Source: a virus
Strand: one strand, 5' to 3'
Length of the DNA stretch: 58,673 bases
Virus record (IMG/VR): IMGVR_UViG_3300043331_000168
Coordinates: 1-58,673 of that record
Shown here: one piece after another, positions 46,251 through 55,723 of the stretch
Position numbering within the stretch: the first letter of the stretch is position 1
Layout of the letters: every line of letters starts with the position of its first letter
Made by a program: the position numbers and the translations under genes
Notes under the pieces: generated by a model
What the model was told of the DNA's origin: nothing
The model's database searches: none
The model's input: the letters and a program-made list of their open reading frames with translations, nothing else

Positions 46251-47145
46251 GCGGCTGTCTCGTGCTTTGAGCGCGCTCTCCCAAGGGTTCGCCGGTATGG
46301 CCGAGATTCGGATGCAGCGCGAGGCTGCGGAGCTGGAGCTGTTGCGCCAGCAGAGTCTCGAGGATTTGCGCCATAAGCGCGAGACCGATCTCGAGACGCG
46401 CCGCCAGCAGTTCGAAACCACTATGGCACGCGACGAGCGCACTTTCCGCACCGGCCTGGCCGAGCGCGAGGAGCGCATGGCAGGCGAGCGCCTGACACGC
46501 GAGGAGCGGCTCGCGAGCGAACGGTATACGCGCGAAGATCGCCGGCTCGTCGAGAACGAGGCGCAGGACCGCATCGCTGCGCTCACGAAGCGCATTCAAG
46601 AAGTCACCGACGATCGGCGCGCCGCCGAAGCCGAGTTCCAGGACCAGGCCGTGCTCGACGGCATGGACGCTGAGATCAACGAGGCGCTCGATCAGATGCG
46701 CTCGATCAAGGCGCGGATGCTGCTCGCGCTCAAAGACTTAGGCGATCCGCGCTACAAAGACGAGGGCATGAACAATCTCTTGCTGGCCGCCGGCTACAGC
46801 CGCGAGGAGATCCAGGACGAGCTGCGCCGTCGGTCGTCAGAGACTTCGTTTGCAGATGCGGACGAGGAGACCTTCGAGGACCCGACCGCGATTGCGACTC
46901 AGCCGCAAGGCCCGCCGCAAATGCCGCCGTCGAATGAGCTAATGCCGCCTTCGCCGCCGGCTGTATTGCCGGACATGACGAAGGCTGGGCGCGGGCGGCG
47001 CGCAACGAAATACGGTGCTCTGACAGAGGGCGTGCGCGACTTGTTCCAGCGGCGCGTCGACGACCCGCTCGCGCGCGGGCGCATTCGTCCAGAGGACGAG
47101 AACCGCCAGCGCAGGCAAGACTACCGCACCGGCGGCGGCTTCTAA
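46240..47145 (+). CDS. Coiled-coil ejection-type protein
   Basis: 301 residues from the ATG at 46240. Residues 5-120 form one very long charged coiled coil (QREAAELELLRQQSLEDLRH, ERLTREERLASERYTREDRR), followed by a helical part and a Pro-rich C-terminus. It is directly before the giant polyvalent protein and probably packs with it in the virion. Confidence 0.7.
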   Translation: MARERLSRALSALSQGFAGMAEIRMQREAAELELLRQQSLEDLRHKRETDLETRRQQFETTMARDERTFRTGLAEREERMAGERLTREERLASERYTREDRRLVENEAQDRIAALTKRIQEVTDDRRAAEAEFQDQAVLDGMDAEINEALDQMRSIKARMLLALKDLGDPRYKDEGMNNLLLAAGYSREEIQDELRRRSSETSFADADEETFEDPTAIATQPQGPPQMPPSNELMPPSPPAVLPDMTKAGRGRRATKYGALTEGVRDLFQRRVDDPLARGRIRPEDENRQRRQDYRTGGGF

Positions 47146-47147
47146 CC

Positions 47148-50100
47148 ATGGCCACGCGCCCCAGCGACATCGGGCGCGATGTGTTCGACGCCTTGACTAT
47201 TGGGCGCCGAGATCCCGCCGCTTCGTTTGACGCCGAGCGCGACCTCTCGCGCGAGGACTTCTATCTGCTCACGACGCCGGGGCGCCGGCGCCGGCAGCCA
47301 GAGCCTCCACCTGTGCTCGAGGAGGAGGAGCCGGGCGGCCTCGGCTTTGGAGACTACGCGCGCTCGATCATGACTGGCGGAGCCTCGCTCGCGCAGAGCT
47401 TCGGCTGGCTGACGCGCATGATCGGCGCCGAGCAAATCGGGACCGCGATCGAGGACCTCGGGCGCAATGCCGTTGACTACTGGAATGCGGGGCTCTCAGA
47501 CGAGGCGAAGGACGCGCTATCGCGCGAGTTCGTCCGCAAGAACGCAGAGACCGGCGAGTGGGAATGGGGCGACGCAACCCTGCACACGGTCGGGCTCATG
47601 GGAGCCCAATCGTTGCTAGGCACGGCGGCTGGCATCGGCATCGGCGGTGCTGTGACCAAGGGATTGCAGCTCGGCACGGCGGCCACGATGGCGCGGGCGC
47701 CGGCTGCCGCTTCCGCCGGCATCAAGGACGTGCTCACCTTGTTCGCGAACCCGTTTGGGCGCACGGCGCTACAAGCGGCCGCTCGAGCTGGCTCCACCCA
47801 GGCGCTCGCCAAGCTCAATCTCATCAACCGTGTGCTCGGCGCCGCGGGCTTCGGCATCGGCGAGGGGCTCGTCGGCGGAACGAGCGCGGCAGTCTCAGTC
47901 GAGAATGCGATTCGCTCGCTGCCGGTTGAGAAGCTGCTCGCGAATCCGCGCTACGCCGAGATATTCAACTCGACCGACGAGAGCATGTCCGAGCTTGAGC
48001 GCCATCAATACGCGACCGACACGATCGCGAAGGAAGCGGCGAGCCAAGCGGGTTGGCAGAGTGGCCTGCTGACGGGCCTACTCGGCGCGCCGATGGGCGC
48101 CTACTTCGGGCAGATCCTCGGCCGCAGCGGGCGGCTCGCGTCGACGCGGCTGCGTTCGATCCTCGTCGGCGCCGCCGGCGAGGCAGGCCAGGAGTTCTTG
48201 CAGTCCGGCGGCGAGTCGCTGATCTCGGGCATGACGCTCGAGCGCGTGAGCGGCGAGAACATGGAACTGTTCTCGACCGCGTTGAATCAAGCGATTGCCG
48301 GCTTGGCCGCCGGCGGCACGCTCGGTGGCGCGATCGGTGGCGTCGACTTCCAGCGGCCCGTACAACCCAAGAGACAGCCCGACCGGCAGACCGCGCTCAA
48401 GAATGCAGCGATGCGCGCAGCCACGGCGGGCGCCGATCGCGAAGCCGTCATCGGCGTCGTGCGCGCCTCCGATCAGCCGCTCATGGAGCGAATCGCCACG
48501 CTCCGCAAGCTCGAGGCCGAGGCCAACGAGCAATTCGTGGTGCCGGCGCCTCCGGCCAGGACCGAGCCCACGCCGCTCGACGTCGTCACGCCCATCGACG
48601 AGCAAGTGCACCGCGCCGCGGCCTTGAGCCCGCTCAACGATCTACCGACGCCCACGCCGGAGCAGATCGAGTCGGAGAACTACGAGGTTGCGCGCGTTGC
48701 CGGCAAAGACTTAGGGATGCGCTCGCTCGATTTCGTCGTCGAGTACCCGGCCGGGTCGGAGCGCAACGGGCTCACGATGGCGGCCCACTACGGCCGGATT
48801 CCGGGCGTAATCGGCGGCGACGGCATGTCGCTCGACTTCATGTTGGGCAAGCACCCGGAGTCGCGCACGGTCTATCTCTACCATCATCTCGACGCGCAAG
48901 GCCGTTTCAAGCAGCACAAGGCACTTGTCGGCATGGACCGCGCCGAGGCGGAAGCCTCGCTCGAAGCGTTCTATAAGCGTTCTGGTGGGCCGCGCGGGCC
49001 GATTGTCGAACTGACGCCAGAACAATTCGAGCAGTGGGCCGCGAGCGGCCAAACCGGCCGACCGCACCCGGACGCCGGCATCACGGCCGAGCGCCGGTTC
49101 GAGGGCGCCGAGACCCGCGCCATTACACCGTCAGGCGGCGCGGTAGGGGCTCGCTACGCGCTCGTCGAGCTGGGCGATCTCATCTCGAGCCACACGATCA
49201 CGGGCCGCGCGAATACCAACTTCCCGCAGGAGCTTCAGCCTCGAGACCGGAGCCGCGCCGGGTTGCGGCAGTGGATTGTCGAGACGGCCGAACGCTTCGA
49301 GCCAGCGCTCGCCGTCGAGGGCGTCTCCGCCGGCGAGGGAGCGCCCATCGTTGGGCCGGACATGATCGTGGAGTCCGGCAACGGGCGTGTCGCAGTCATC
49401 ACGAAGCTCTATCTCGATCGCTCCGACAAGTATCGCGGCTACCTCGAGCAGAACATCGAGAAGTTCGGGCTCAGCAAAGAGCAGCTCGACAAGCTCGCCC
49501 AGCCGATTCTCGTGCGGGTTCGGCAGGAGCCGATGGACATGGCCGCGCGGACCAAGTTCGCGCACGAGGCCAACCGGCCGCAGATCGCGACATTCTCCGC
49601 GACCGAGCAGGCGAACGCTGATGCGCGCACCCTGACCAACGACGAGATCGCGCTATTTCAGCCGACGGCCGAGGGCTCGGTGCTCGGGCTTTCGAATGAG
49701 CGCTTCGTGCGCGCCTTCGTCTCGAAACTCCCGGCCGCCGAGCGTGCGGGGCTCATGACCGCCGAGGGGCAGCCGACCCGGCAGCTCGCGAACCGGATCC
49801 AGGCCGCGATATTCGCGCGCGCCTACCAGGACGATCGGCTCTTGACGCTCATGGCCGAGGAAGCCGACCCGGACGTGCGCAATATCGTGGCTGCTTTGAC
49901 CTCGGCCGCGCCGACGTTCGCGCGGGCGCGCGCCGCGGGCGCGCTGGCGCAGGCCGACGTCGTGGAGCCGCTGCTCGGGGCGGTCGAGATCGTTCGGCAA
50001 ACCCGCGCGCGCGGGCAGTCCGTCGAGGAGTACCTCGGCCAGCAAGGCTTGTTCGAGTCGATCCCGCCCGAGGTCGACCGAATGGCGCGCTTCATCGACA

Positions 50101-53100
50101 AGAACATTCGGTCGTCGAAGCGCATGGGCGAGGCGTTCACGTCGATGGCCGGATTCCTCGAGTCCGAGGCGAAACGCCGCACTACGGGCGCCCTGTTCGG
50201 CGAGGAGCCCAAGCTCGATGTCGGGCTCGCGATGCAGGCCGCGAACCAGCAGATGGAGCGCACCTACGGTGCCGGCCAGGCGCAGAGCGCGATGTTTAGC
50301 CGACCGCTGCCCGAGTTCACGCGCGAACAGCTCCGGCAAGGCTTTCGTGGTGAAGCCTATCGCGGCCGAGAGTTCGTCGGGCAAGTCTACATGGTCGATG
50401 GGCGCGCCTTCGTGGCCAACGTCGAGAACGGTGTGGTGCGCTCGGCAACCGAATATGCGCCGAGTCAATTCAAGCGCTCAGGCGGCTATGACGCGCCAGG
50501 CGGGCGCGTGGACAAGTGGCAGATCGAAGATGCCGCTTTTCAAGTTCGCGAAGGCGGAGCCACCTACTCGGGCGTCGGCGAGGCTGCGCTCAACCAGCTC
50601 GATATGTTCGCCGAGGCCGAAGCTCCGCCGGCAGATAGCGTGCTGCGGTTCGTGCGCGCCAGGGGCGTGCGCACCGGCACGTTTCGGTCCTCCGTTCGCA
50701 AAGTGCAAACGCCGGAAGAAGCGGCGCACGTGCTGGCTCCGCTGCGCAAGGCCGCCCAGGAGCAGATGACCGCGCTCGTGACCGACGAGAACGGTAAGCC
50801 GCTCGCGGTGCTGCGGCACACGATCGGCACGCCGGACGCCGGCCCGGTGGTCCGCGGAATGGTGCTCGGGCAGGTGCTCAACATACCGGGCGCCAAGAAT
50901 GTCTGGTTTGCTCACAACCATCCCGGCGGGAACCCAAGCCAAACCTCGGCTGACCACGGGACAACAATCGCGCTCGATCGCTTGAGCGCTGGGACCGGGC
51001 TCAACGTCCGGGGCATGATTACGCTGGCTGCCGGCTCGAACCAGGCGACGTTCTTCGAGCCGCGCATTGAGCGCGAAATAAGATTCGATATTCCGGCTGG
51101 CCCGCGTGCTGCGACCGGCGCGGCCGAGATCCCGCACATCGGCGAGCGGCGCTTTACCCGGAGGCTCGGAGACGCGCAGCGCGAGAAGCTCACGCAAGAG
51201 AACGTCAACCAAATGCTCGCGGTCGCCGCGCCAGGCGGCGGGTCCGGGCTCATGCTGTTCGACGCGCGCCTGAATCCGACCGGCTGGATACCGATGACGG
51301 CCGCGGAGATGGGGCGCTTGCGCATCGGCTCTCAACCTAGCGCGGCGCGTGTCCTCCGCGAGATCGAGCGTACCAACGCGACCCGCGCGCTCATTCGCAC
51401 GAAAGACGCCTCGGAACGTGACGCGGCTTCCAATCTCATGAATTTCTTGGCGTGGGCGCAGGTCGACGTGTTCGACATTCTGCAAGGCGGCCGCGCTTTG
51501 AGCCGAGAAGCTCAAGGGCTCCCGCTCCTGGGTCCGGTCTATCGCTCGATTGGGCGGCCGCAAGCGCCACCGGACACGCCCACGAATCCGGTCGACCCGA
51601 GCTTGAGCCAGGAGGCGAAAGCCGCGGAGCTGCACCGGCTCGGGCTCGAGAACTTGGCTTGGGTCGAGCCGATCGTCGAGGAGATCAACGCGACCTTCGG
51701 TGTGCGCGGGCCAAGATACCGCGAGGACTACATCAAGAGCGAGCGCAGCATCATCGGCAAGGCGAACCGGCCGGGCATCTTGGCCGAAAAGCCGTGGTGG
51801 GACGTCGAGCACCTACGCGATAGCTTCCGCTTCCGTAGCGTCGTTGCGTCGGCTGATCAGGTCGAGCCGGTTTTCCGGGCGTTCCTCGAGAGGGCCGAAG
51901 CGTCCGGCCACCCGGTTCGGGTCATCAAGACCGACATCGACAAGCTCGCGCGGCCGAAAGACTGGGGCTGGCGCATGTTACCGTTCGATCTCGTGATGCC
52001 GAATGGGCAGCTCGCCGAGTATTACATCACGTTCCCGGAATTGGCCGACGCCAACGAGGGGGTCCGCTACGCCGGCAAGTACAACGGCAACGGCGGACTC
52101 CACAAGACCTTCGAGAATTGGCGCTATCGTGACGTAAACACGCTGTCCGAGGAGGAGCGGCTTGCCTTCAACGAAGACAAGACGATCAGCAAGACCGGAT
52201 ATGACTCTGCGTGGGAGGAGTTTCTAGGGCGAACGGGTCAGACGGAGGAAGCGGTTTTTGCTTCGGCGAGGAGGCTCTCAGCGGTCGCCGAGTCATTTTC
52301 GACGGCGAAATCCTCGTCTATTTCTTCGCCCGTGAGCGGCATGGGGAACTTGCCGGCCGGGAACCAAGTGCCGCCGACTTTGAGTGCCATGAACGCGCCG
52401 TCGGATACGAATATCCGCGCGCCTTCGCGTTCTCTTGCGACCAATGCGCCCATCGACGCCAGTCTAGCACAGCACGTCGAGGAAGTCCGCCAATGGCTAA
52501 GCCCATCGCTCGCGCATTTAGCCCCGGTCATCCGCGCCAACGTCGTCGCGTCTCCGCAGGATCTCCCGGACCCGACCGCGCCGCCCGACGTCGAGGGCGC
52601 GTATACCCAGGACGGGCAAGTGTGGTTCGTCGCGAGCAACCTTCCGACCCAGGAGCGTGCCCAGGCCGTCGGCCGGCACGAGGTCTTCGGCCACATGGCG
52701 ATCGAGCGTAACCCGAAGTTCAAGAAGCAGCTCGAGCGTGTCGAGGATGCGATCCGCACGGGCGGGCTCAAGAATGAAGTCGCCCAGGTCCGCGCACGTC
52801 AGGGGCTCTTGCCGCGATCGACCGAGGCCCGCGAGGTCATCGCGCTGATTGCTGAAAAGGGCGGGCGCTCGCCAATGGGCGACGTGCTCGTGTCGACGAT
52901 CCGCGCGATCGGGCTCGACCTCGGGTTCGACATGAACCTCGAGCGGCGCGATCTCGAGCGGCTCGTCCGGGTCGCGGCGAAGGGCTTGTTGCACGACGCG
53001 CGCATGGCGGCGAACTTCCGAGCCGCAATGAAGATGGCGGAAGTGACAGCGCTCGAGAAAGGCGAGCCGACCGACGAGGAGATCGTCGCCGCGATCGAGG

Positions 53101-53348
53101 CGCTCTATCCGAACGATGCGATCGACTTGACCGCGCAAATCCGGCCGCAGACCGACTACTATCAGCGCTACGTCACGGAGACGCGGCCAGCCGATATTCA
53201 GGACTTCGGCGATTTGCAGCTCGCGGAGCAGCTCGAGGTCGAGGGGGAGGGGGCCGTGGAGGTCACGCAACGCGCGCAACAAGCGTTTGAGCAGGCGCGC
53301 GATCGAGTCAAGATGCTGGAGTCGTTGCAAGAATGCCTAGCACAGTAA
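47148..53348 (+). CDS. Giant polyvalent protein (DdrB-ParB, JAB, RelA/SpoT-like, metallopeptidase)
   Basis: 2066 residues. 1-510: hydrophobic, glycine-rich and helical segments (LLGTAAGIGIGGAVTKGLQL) typical of ejection proteins. 515-640: pyrophosphatase-like polyvalent domain (GRIPGVIGGDGMSLDFMLGK, FKQHKALVGMDRAEA). 650-930: DdrB/ParB-like domain (GARYALVELGDLISSH, IVESGNGRVAVITKLYLD). 1200-1300: JAB/RadC-like site HNHPGG at 1256-1261 with H1256, H1258 and D1269 (Thr1266 replaces the usual Ser). About 1505-1690: RelA/SpoT-like NTase fold (DYIKSERSIIGKANRPG, LRDSFRFRSVVASADQVEP). 1800-1950: zinc peptidase HEVFGH at 1844-1849. Such polyvalent proteins are injected with phage DNA to act on the host or its defences. 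Confidence 0.78.
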   Translation: MATRPSDIGRDVFDALTIGRRDPAASFDAERDLSREDFYLLTTPGRRRRQPEPPPVLEEEEPGGLGFGDYARSIMTGGASLAQSFGWLTRMIGAEQIGTAIEDLGRNAVDYWNAGLSDEAKDALSREFVRKNAETGEWEWGDATLHTVGLMGAQSLLGTAAGIGIGGAVTKGLQLGTAATMARAPAAASAGIKDVLTLFANPFGRTALQAAARAGSTQALAKLNLINRVLGAAGFGIGEGLVGGTSAAVSVENAIRSLPVEKLLANPRYAEIFNSTDESMSELERHQYATDTIAKEAASQAGWQSGLLTGLLGAPMGAYFGQILGRSGRLASTRLRSILVGAAGEAGQEFLQSGGESLISGMTLERVSGENMELFSTALNQAIAGLAAGGTLGGAIGGVDFQRPVQPKRQPDRQTALKNAAMRAATAGADREAVIGVVRASDQPLMERIATLRKLEAEANEQFVVPAPPARTEPTPLDVVTPIDEQVHRAAALSPLNDLPTPTPEQIESENYEVARVAGKDLGMRSLDFVVEYPAGSERNGLTMAAHYGRIPGVIGGDGMSLDFMLGKHPESRTVYLYHHLDAQGRFKQHKALVGMDRAEAEASLEAFYKRSGGPRGPIVELTPEQFEQWAASGQTGRPHPDAGITAERRFEGAETRAITPSGGAVGARYALVELGDLISSHTITGRANTNFPQELQPRDRSRAGLRQWIVETAERFEPALAVEGVSAGEGAPIVGPDMIVESGNGRVAVITKLYLDRSDKYRGYLEQNIEKFGLSKEQLDKLAQPILVRVRQEPMDMAARTKFAHEANRPQIATFSATEQANADARTLTNDEIALFQPTAEGSVLGLSNERFVRAFVSKLPAAERAGLMTAEGQPTRQLANRIQAAIFARAYQDDRLLTLMAEEADPDVRNIVAALTSAAPTFARARAAGALAQADVVEPLLGAVEIVRQTRARGQSVEEYLGQQGLFESIPPEVDRMARFIDKNIRSSKRMGEAFTSMAGFLESEAKRRTTGALFGEEPKLDVGLAMQAANQQMERTYGAGQAQSAMFSRPLPEFTREQLRQGFRGEAYRGREFVGQVYMVDGRAFVANVENGVVRSATEYAPSQFKRSGGYDAPGGRVDKWQIEDAAFQVREGGATYSGVGEAALNQLDMFAEAEAPPADSVLRFVRARGVRTGTFRSSVRKVQTPEEAAHVLAPLRKAAQEQMTALVTDENGKPLAVLRHTIGTPDAGPVVRGMVLGQVLNIPGAKNVWFAHNHPGGNPSQTSADHGTTIALDRLSAGTGLNVRGMITLAAGSNQATFFEPRIEREIRFDIPAGPRAATGAAEIPHIGERRFTRRLGDAQREKLTQENVNQMLAVAAPGGGSGLMLFDARLNPTGWIPMTAAEMGRLRIGSQPSAARVLREIERTNATRALIRTKDASERDAASNLMNFLAWAQVDVFDILQGGRALSREAQGLPLLGPVYRSIGRPQAPPDTPTNPVDPSLSQEAKAAELHRLGLENLAWVEPIVEEINATFGVRGPRYREDYIKSERSIIGKANRPGILAEKPWWDVEHLRDSFRFRSVVASADQVEPVFRAFLERAEASGHPVRVIKTDIDKLARPKDWGWRMLPFDLVMPNGQLAEYYITFPELADANEGVRYAGKYNGNGGLHKTFENWRYRDVNTLSEEERLAFNEDKTISKTGYDSAWEEFLGRTGQTEEAVFASARRLSAVAESFSTAKSSSISSPVSGMGNLPAGNQVPPTLSAMNAPSDTNIRAPSRSLATNAPIDASLAQHVEEVRQWLSPSLAHLAPVIRANVVASPQDLPDPTAPPDVEGAYTQDGQVWFVASNLPTQERAQAVGRHEVFGHMAIERNPKFKKQLERVEDAIRTGGLKNEVAQVRARQGLLPRSTEAREVIALIAEKGGRSPMGDVLVSTIRAIGLDLGFDMNLERRDLERLVRVAAKGLLHDARMAANFRAAMKMAEVTALEKGEPTDEEIVAAIEALYPNDAIDLTAQIRPQTDYYQRYVTETRPADIQDFGDLQLAEQLEVEGEGAVEVTQRAQQAFEQARDRVKMLESLQECLAQ

Positions 53349-53920
53349 CCCGCGCGCAACTCAATGAGCGCCTCGCCTCCGGCGCGGCCGTCAAACGTGT
53401 CGGACAGCAGAGCATCTCGCTCGTCGACCCCGTCGAGCTGCAATCGCTCCTTGCCGGCACGCTCGCGGCGCAACTGAAATCCGCCGTCGTCGAGATCGTC
53501 GAGTCGTTAATTACGGAACTCGAGGGCCGCGACGAAACCGCGGCGCGCGCAGCGCTCGAATCGCTGAGCAAGGGCGCTCAAGCGGAGCTTGCGGCCGCCG
53601 CGAAGACGATCGCGGCGCGGTTCGAGGCCACGCTTTCCAAGGATCCGCTCGAGACCCGGAAAGGGTTGAAGGCTATCGCCGAGGCGATCTCTCGGGCCGC
53701 CACCATGCAGGAGGTCCGCTTCGAGAGCTTGAGCGCCAAGGTCGGCGCGCCGCGAGACGATAGCGCGACCATGGACCTGTTAAACGAGCTGCTCAAGCGG
53801 ATCTCACAGCCGCCGCCCGTGGTCGTCGAGGCGCCTCCTGCACGCCCGCCGACCTACCTGTTCACAATCGTCCGCGATCACTTGGGGCGCATCGAGACAG
53901 TGCTCGCCACGCCGAAATAG
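53333..53920 (+). CDS. Hypothetical helical virion protein
   Basis: 195 residues, overlapping the polyvalent gene by 16 bases. Mostly helical (AVVEIVESLITELEGRDETA, GAQAELAAAAKTIAARFEAT) with a Pro-rich stretch and a strand end (PTYLFTIVRDHLGRIETVLA), as in small phage tail-fibre adapters. The basis is composition and place. Confidence 0.62.
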   Translation: MPSTVTRAQLNERLASGAAVKRVGQQSISLVDPVELQSLLAGTLAAQLKSAVVEIVESLITELEGRDETAARAALESLSKGAQAELAAAAKTIAARFEATLSKDPLETRKGLKAIAEAISRAATMQEVRFESLSAKVGAPRDDSATMDLLNELLKRISQPPPVVVEAPPARPPTYLFTIVRDHLGRIETVLATPK

Positions 53921-53929
53921 GAGCTTGCT

Positions 53930-54304
53930 ATGAGCGTATTTTTGATTGATTCCTCCATGGATGCCGCGTTGAACGAGATCAAGAACAACGTGACCGAGCG
54001 CTATATCTGCGCCGGGAACCCGACGACCCGCGCCGCGGCGATCTCGGCTGCGCTCGCCACGCTGACCGGGCTCTCGGGCTCGAGCTTCACCGGGCCGGCC
54101 GATGGAGACACCAGCGGCCGCAAGCTCACGAAGAACGCCGAGACGGGCGACGGCATCGACTCGAGCGGCACGGCCGACACGATCTGCTACTGCTCCGCGA
54201 GCGTGCTGATCTGGCGGGTCAACTTGTCGGCGCCGCAAGCGCTCACGTCCGGCGGAACCGTCGACGTCGGCGCTCACAAACACGAAATTGCAGACGCAGC
54301 TTAA
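53930..54304 (+). CDS. Hypothetical virion-type protein
   Basis: 124 residues, with AGGAG upstream. MSVFLIDSSMDAALNEIKNN opening, then Ala/Thr-rich body (SGTADTICYCSASVLIWRVN) and a short polar end. Similar proteins accompany phage fibre genes. Function unknown. Confidence 0.65.
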   Translation: MSVFLIDSSMDAALNEIKNNVTERYICAGNPTTRAAAISAALATLTGLSGSSFTGPADGDTSGRKLTKNAETGDGIDSSGTADTICYCSASVLIWRVNLSAPQALTSGGTVDVGAHKHEIADAA

Positions 54305-54315
54305 AGGAGTGGAGC

Positions 54316-54510
54316 ATGAAAAAGTTCACGGCCGGAGAACGCATCAAGCACTGGGACAAGGATGAGGATCGGCTGATCGCTCTCGAGAAGGGCGACGTCG
54401 TCGAGCTGCGGGACGAGCTGGCGGAGTATTTCTGCAAGCTCGGCTGGGGTAAAGCCCCAGGAGTTGCGACTGGGGAGCGCAAAACGGGCGTGACCACGCT
54501 CACGGTCTAA
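54316..54510 (+). CDS. Small conserved phage protein
   Basis: 64 residues, with AAAGGAG upstream. MKKFTAGERIKHWDKDEDRL then KGDVVELRDELAEYFCKLGW: this short alpha-beta protein is common in phage fibre blocks. Function unknown. Confidence 0.68.
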   Translation: MKKFTAGERIKHWDKDEDRLIALEKGDVVELRDELAEYFCKLGWGKAPGVATGERKTGVTTLTV

Positions 54511-54531
54511 CCGGATGGGAGCAGTTCTGAC

Positions 54532-55254
54532 ATGGCTCTCAGCTACCGCTTCGTCGCCCACAAGACCCGCGCGACTTTTGCCGGCACGAGCACGACGCTC
54601 GCGCTGTCGGGTATATCGCCAGGGTCAATTCTATTGTGTGGGCTCTCGTGGTTCGATGACTCGCAAGATGACGTTACGGATATATTTGATAACGTCAATT
54701 CAGGCTCGTGGGATGCGACGACACGGCATGAACTTCAGTCAGGCGCCGGCAACATTCAGATGTGGTATCGGGAGAACACCGGGGATAACCCGACGCTGCT
54801 CACTGTCGAGTTTACGAACGGCGGAGGCGCTGATAATTTCCAGGGCGAGTTCGATGTCGTCGAGATACTAGGCGGAATGACGGCGAACGCCCTCGACAAG
54901 AACGCCACGAACAATGGCACGAGTCAGGATGCTTCTATCGCCTGGGGTACGCTCGCGCAGCAGGATGAAATCATCTTCCAGCTCATGCACCATGCGGGAA
55001 ATACACGATCACTCACTGAGGATAGCGCAGACGGTTACACGCTGATCGGTGAGAACGAAAGCGACACGGGCGGCAACCCGTATCTGTTCCAGTACAAGAT
55101 TGTCTCCACGACGACGCCACCGAACGCCAACGTCGCTATCGGCACCGGCTCCGTAGCGTGGGGAACACGCGGACTGAGCTTCAAGGCGGCGGCTGCGGGG
55201 CCGATTCGACACTACGGGCCGCAAGGGTTTCAACGCACACTGTTGACGATGTGA
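54532..55254 (+). CDS. Fibre-like beta protein
   Basis: 240 residues. Beta-rich with GSILLCGLSWFDDSQDDVTD, QDEIIFQLMHHAGNTRSLTE and AVAWGTRGLSFKAAA-like segments. The order of motifs resembles the protein at 27221-27982, but here without a signal peptide. A capsid- or tail-attached fibre domain is likely. Confidence 0.65.
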   Translation: MALSYRFVAHKTRATFAGTSTTLALSGISPGSILLCGLSWFDDSQDDVTDIFDNVNSGSWDATTRHELQSGAGNIQMWYRENTGDNPTLLTVEFTNGGGADNFQGEFDVVEILGGMTANALDKNATNNGTSQDASIAWGTLAQQDEIIFQLMHHAGNTRSLTEDSADGYTLIGENESDTGGNPYLFQYKIVSTTTPPNANVAIGTGSVAWGTRGLSFKAAAAGPIRHYGPQGFQRTLLTM

Positions 55255-55264
55255 GGTAATTGCT

Positions 55265-55720
55265 ATGGCAGGACGAATCTACACCATCCCGCTCAACGCC
55301 ATAACGGTAACAAATGACGCCGATCAGGATATTTGGGAGTTGGTCAACGCTGCCACGAAGAAGTGTGTGTTGCATGGTTTCTCGCTTACATCGAACCATA
55401 CGACCGACGAGAGAGTTCACTTACGGCTCTGTCGGCGTTCGACGACCGGCTCCGGTGGGAGCGGCGCTACTGAGGCCGCAGTAGACGAAGGTAACAGCAT
55501 TGCGGCTACGGCTGCTCTTGCGACTTTGGTCACGACACCGGGAACCATCGGAGCGATTCTCGCGGCTTGGCAGTGGAGCCAGCAGAACGAATTGCTGTAC
55601 CTGCCAACGCCAGAGATCAGGCCGGTCATATCGGAGTCTGGCCGGCTCTGCCTGAATCTTCAGACTGCGGTCGGCGCGAATAGAACGTGGTGCGGATGGG
55701 TCAAGTGGGAAGAACTGTAA
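55265..55720 (+). CDS. Fibre-associated protein
   Basis: 151 residues, with GAGGTAATTGC upstream. Beta-rich (RIYTIPLNAITVTNDADQDI, KKCVLHGFSLTSNHTTDERV) and ends with a Trp-rich strand (GANRTWCGWVKWEEL). Typical of short tail-fibre or baseplate-associated domains in phages with minor fibres. Confidence 0.62.
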   Translation: MAGRIYTIPLNAITVTNDADQDIWELVNAATKKCVLHGFSLTSNHTTDERVHLRLCRRSTTGSGGSGATEAAVDEGNSIAATAALATLVTTPGTIGAILAAWQWSQQNELLYLPTPEIRPVISESGRLCLNLQTAVGANRTWCGWVKWEEL

Positions 55721-55723
55721 TCC

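Noticed and set aside
50478-51812. 444-residue minus-strand frame
   Set aside because: Shadow of the polyvalent protein gene; no motif.
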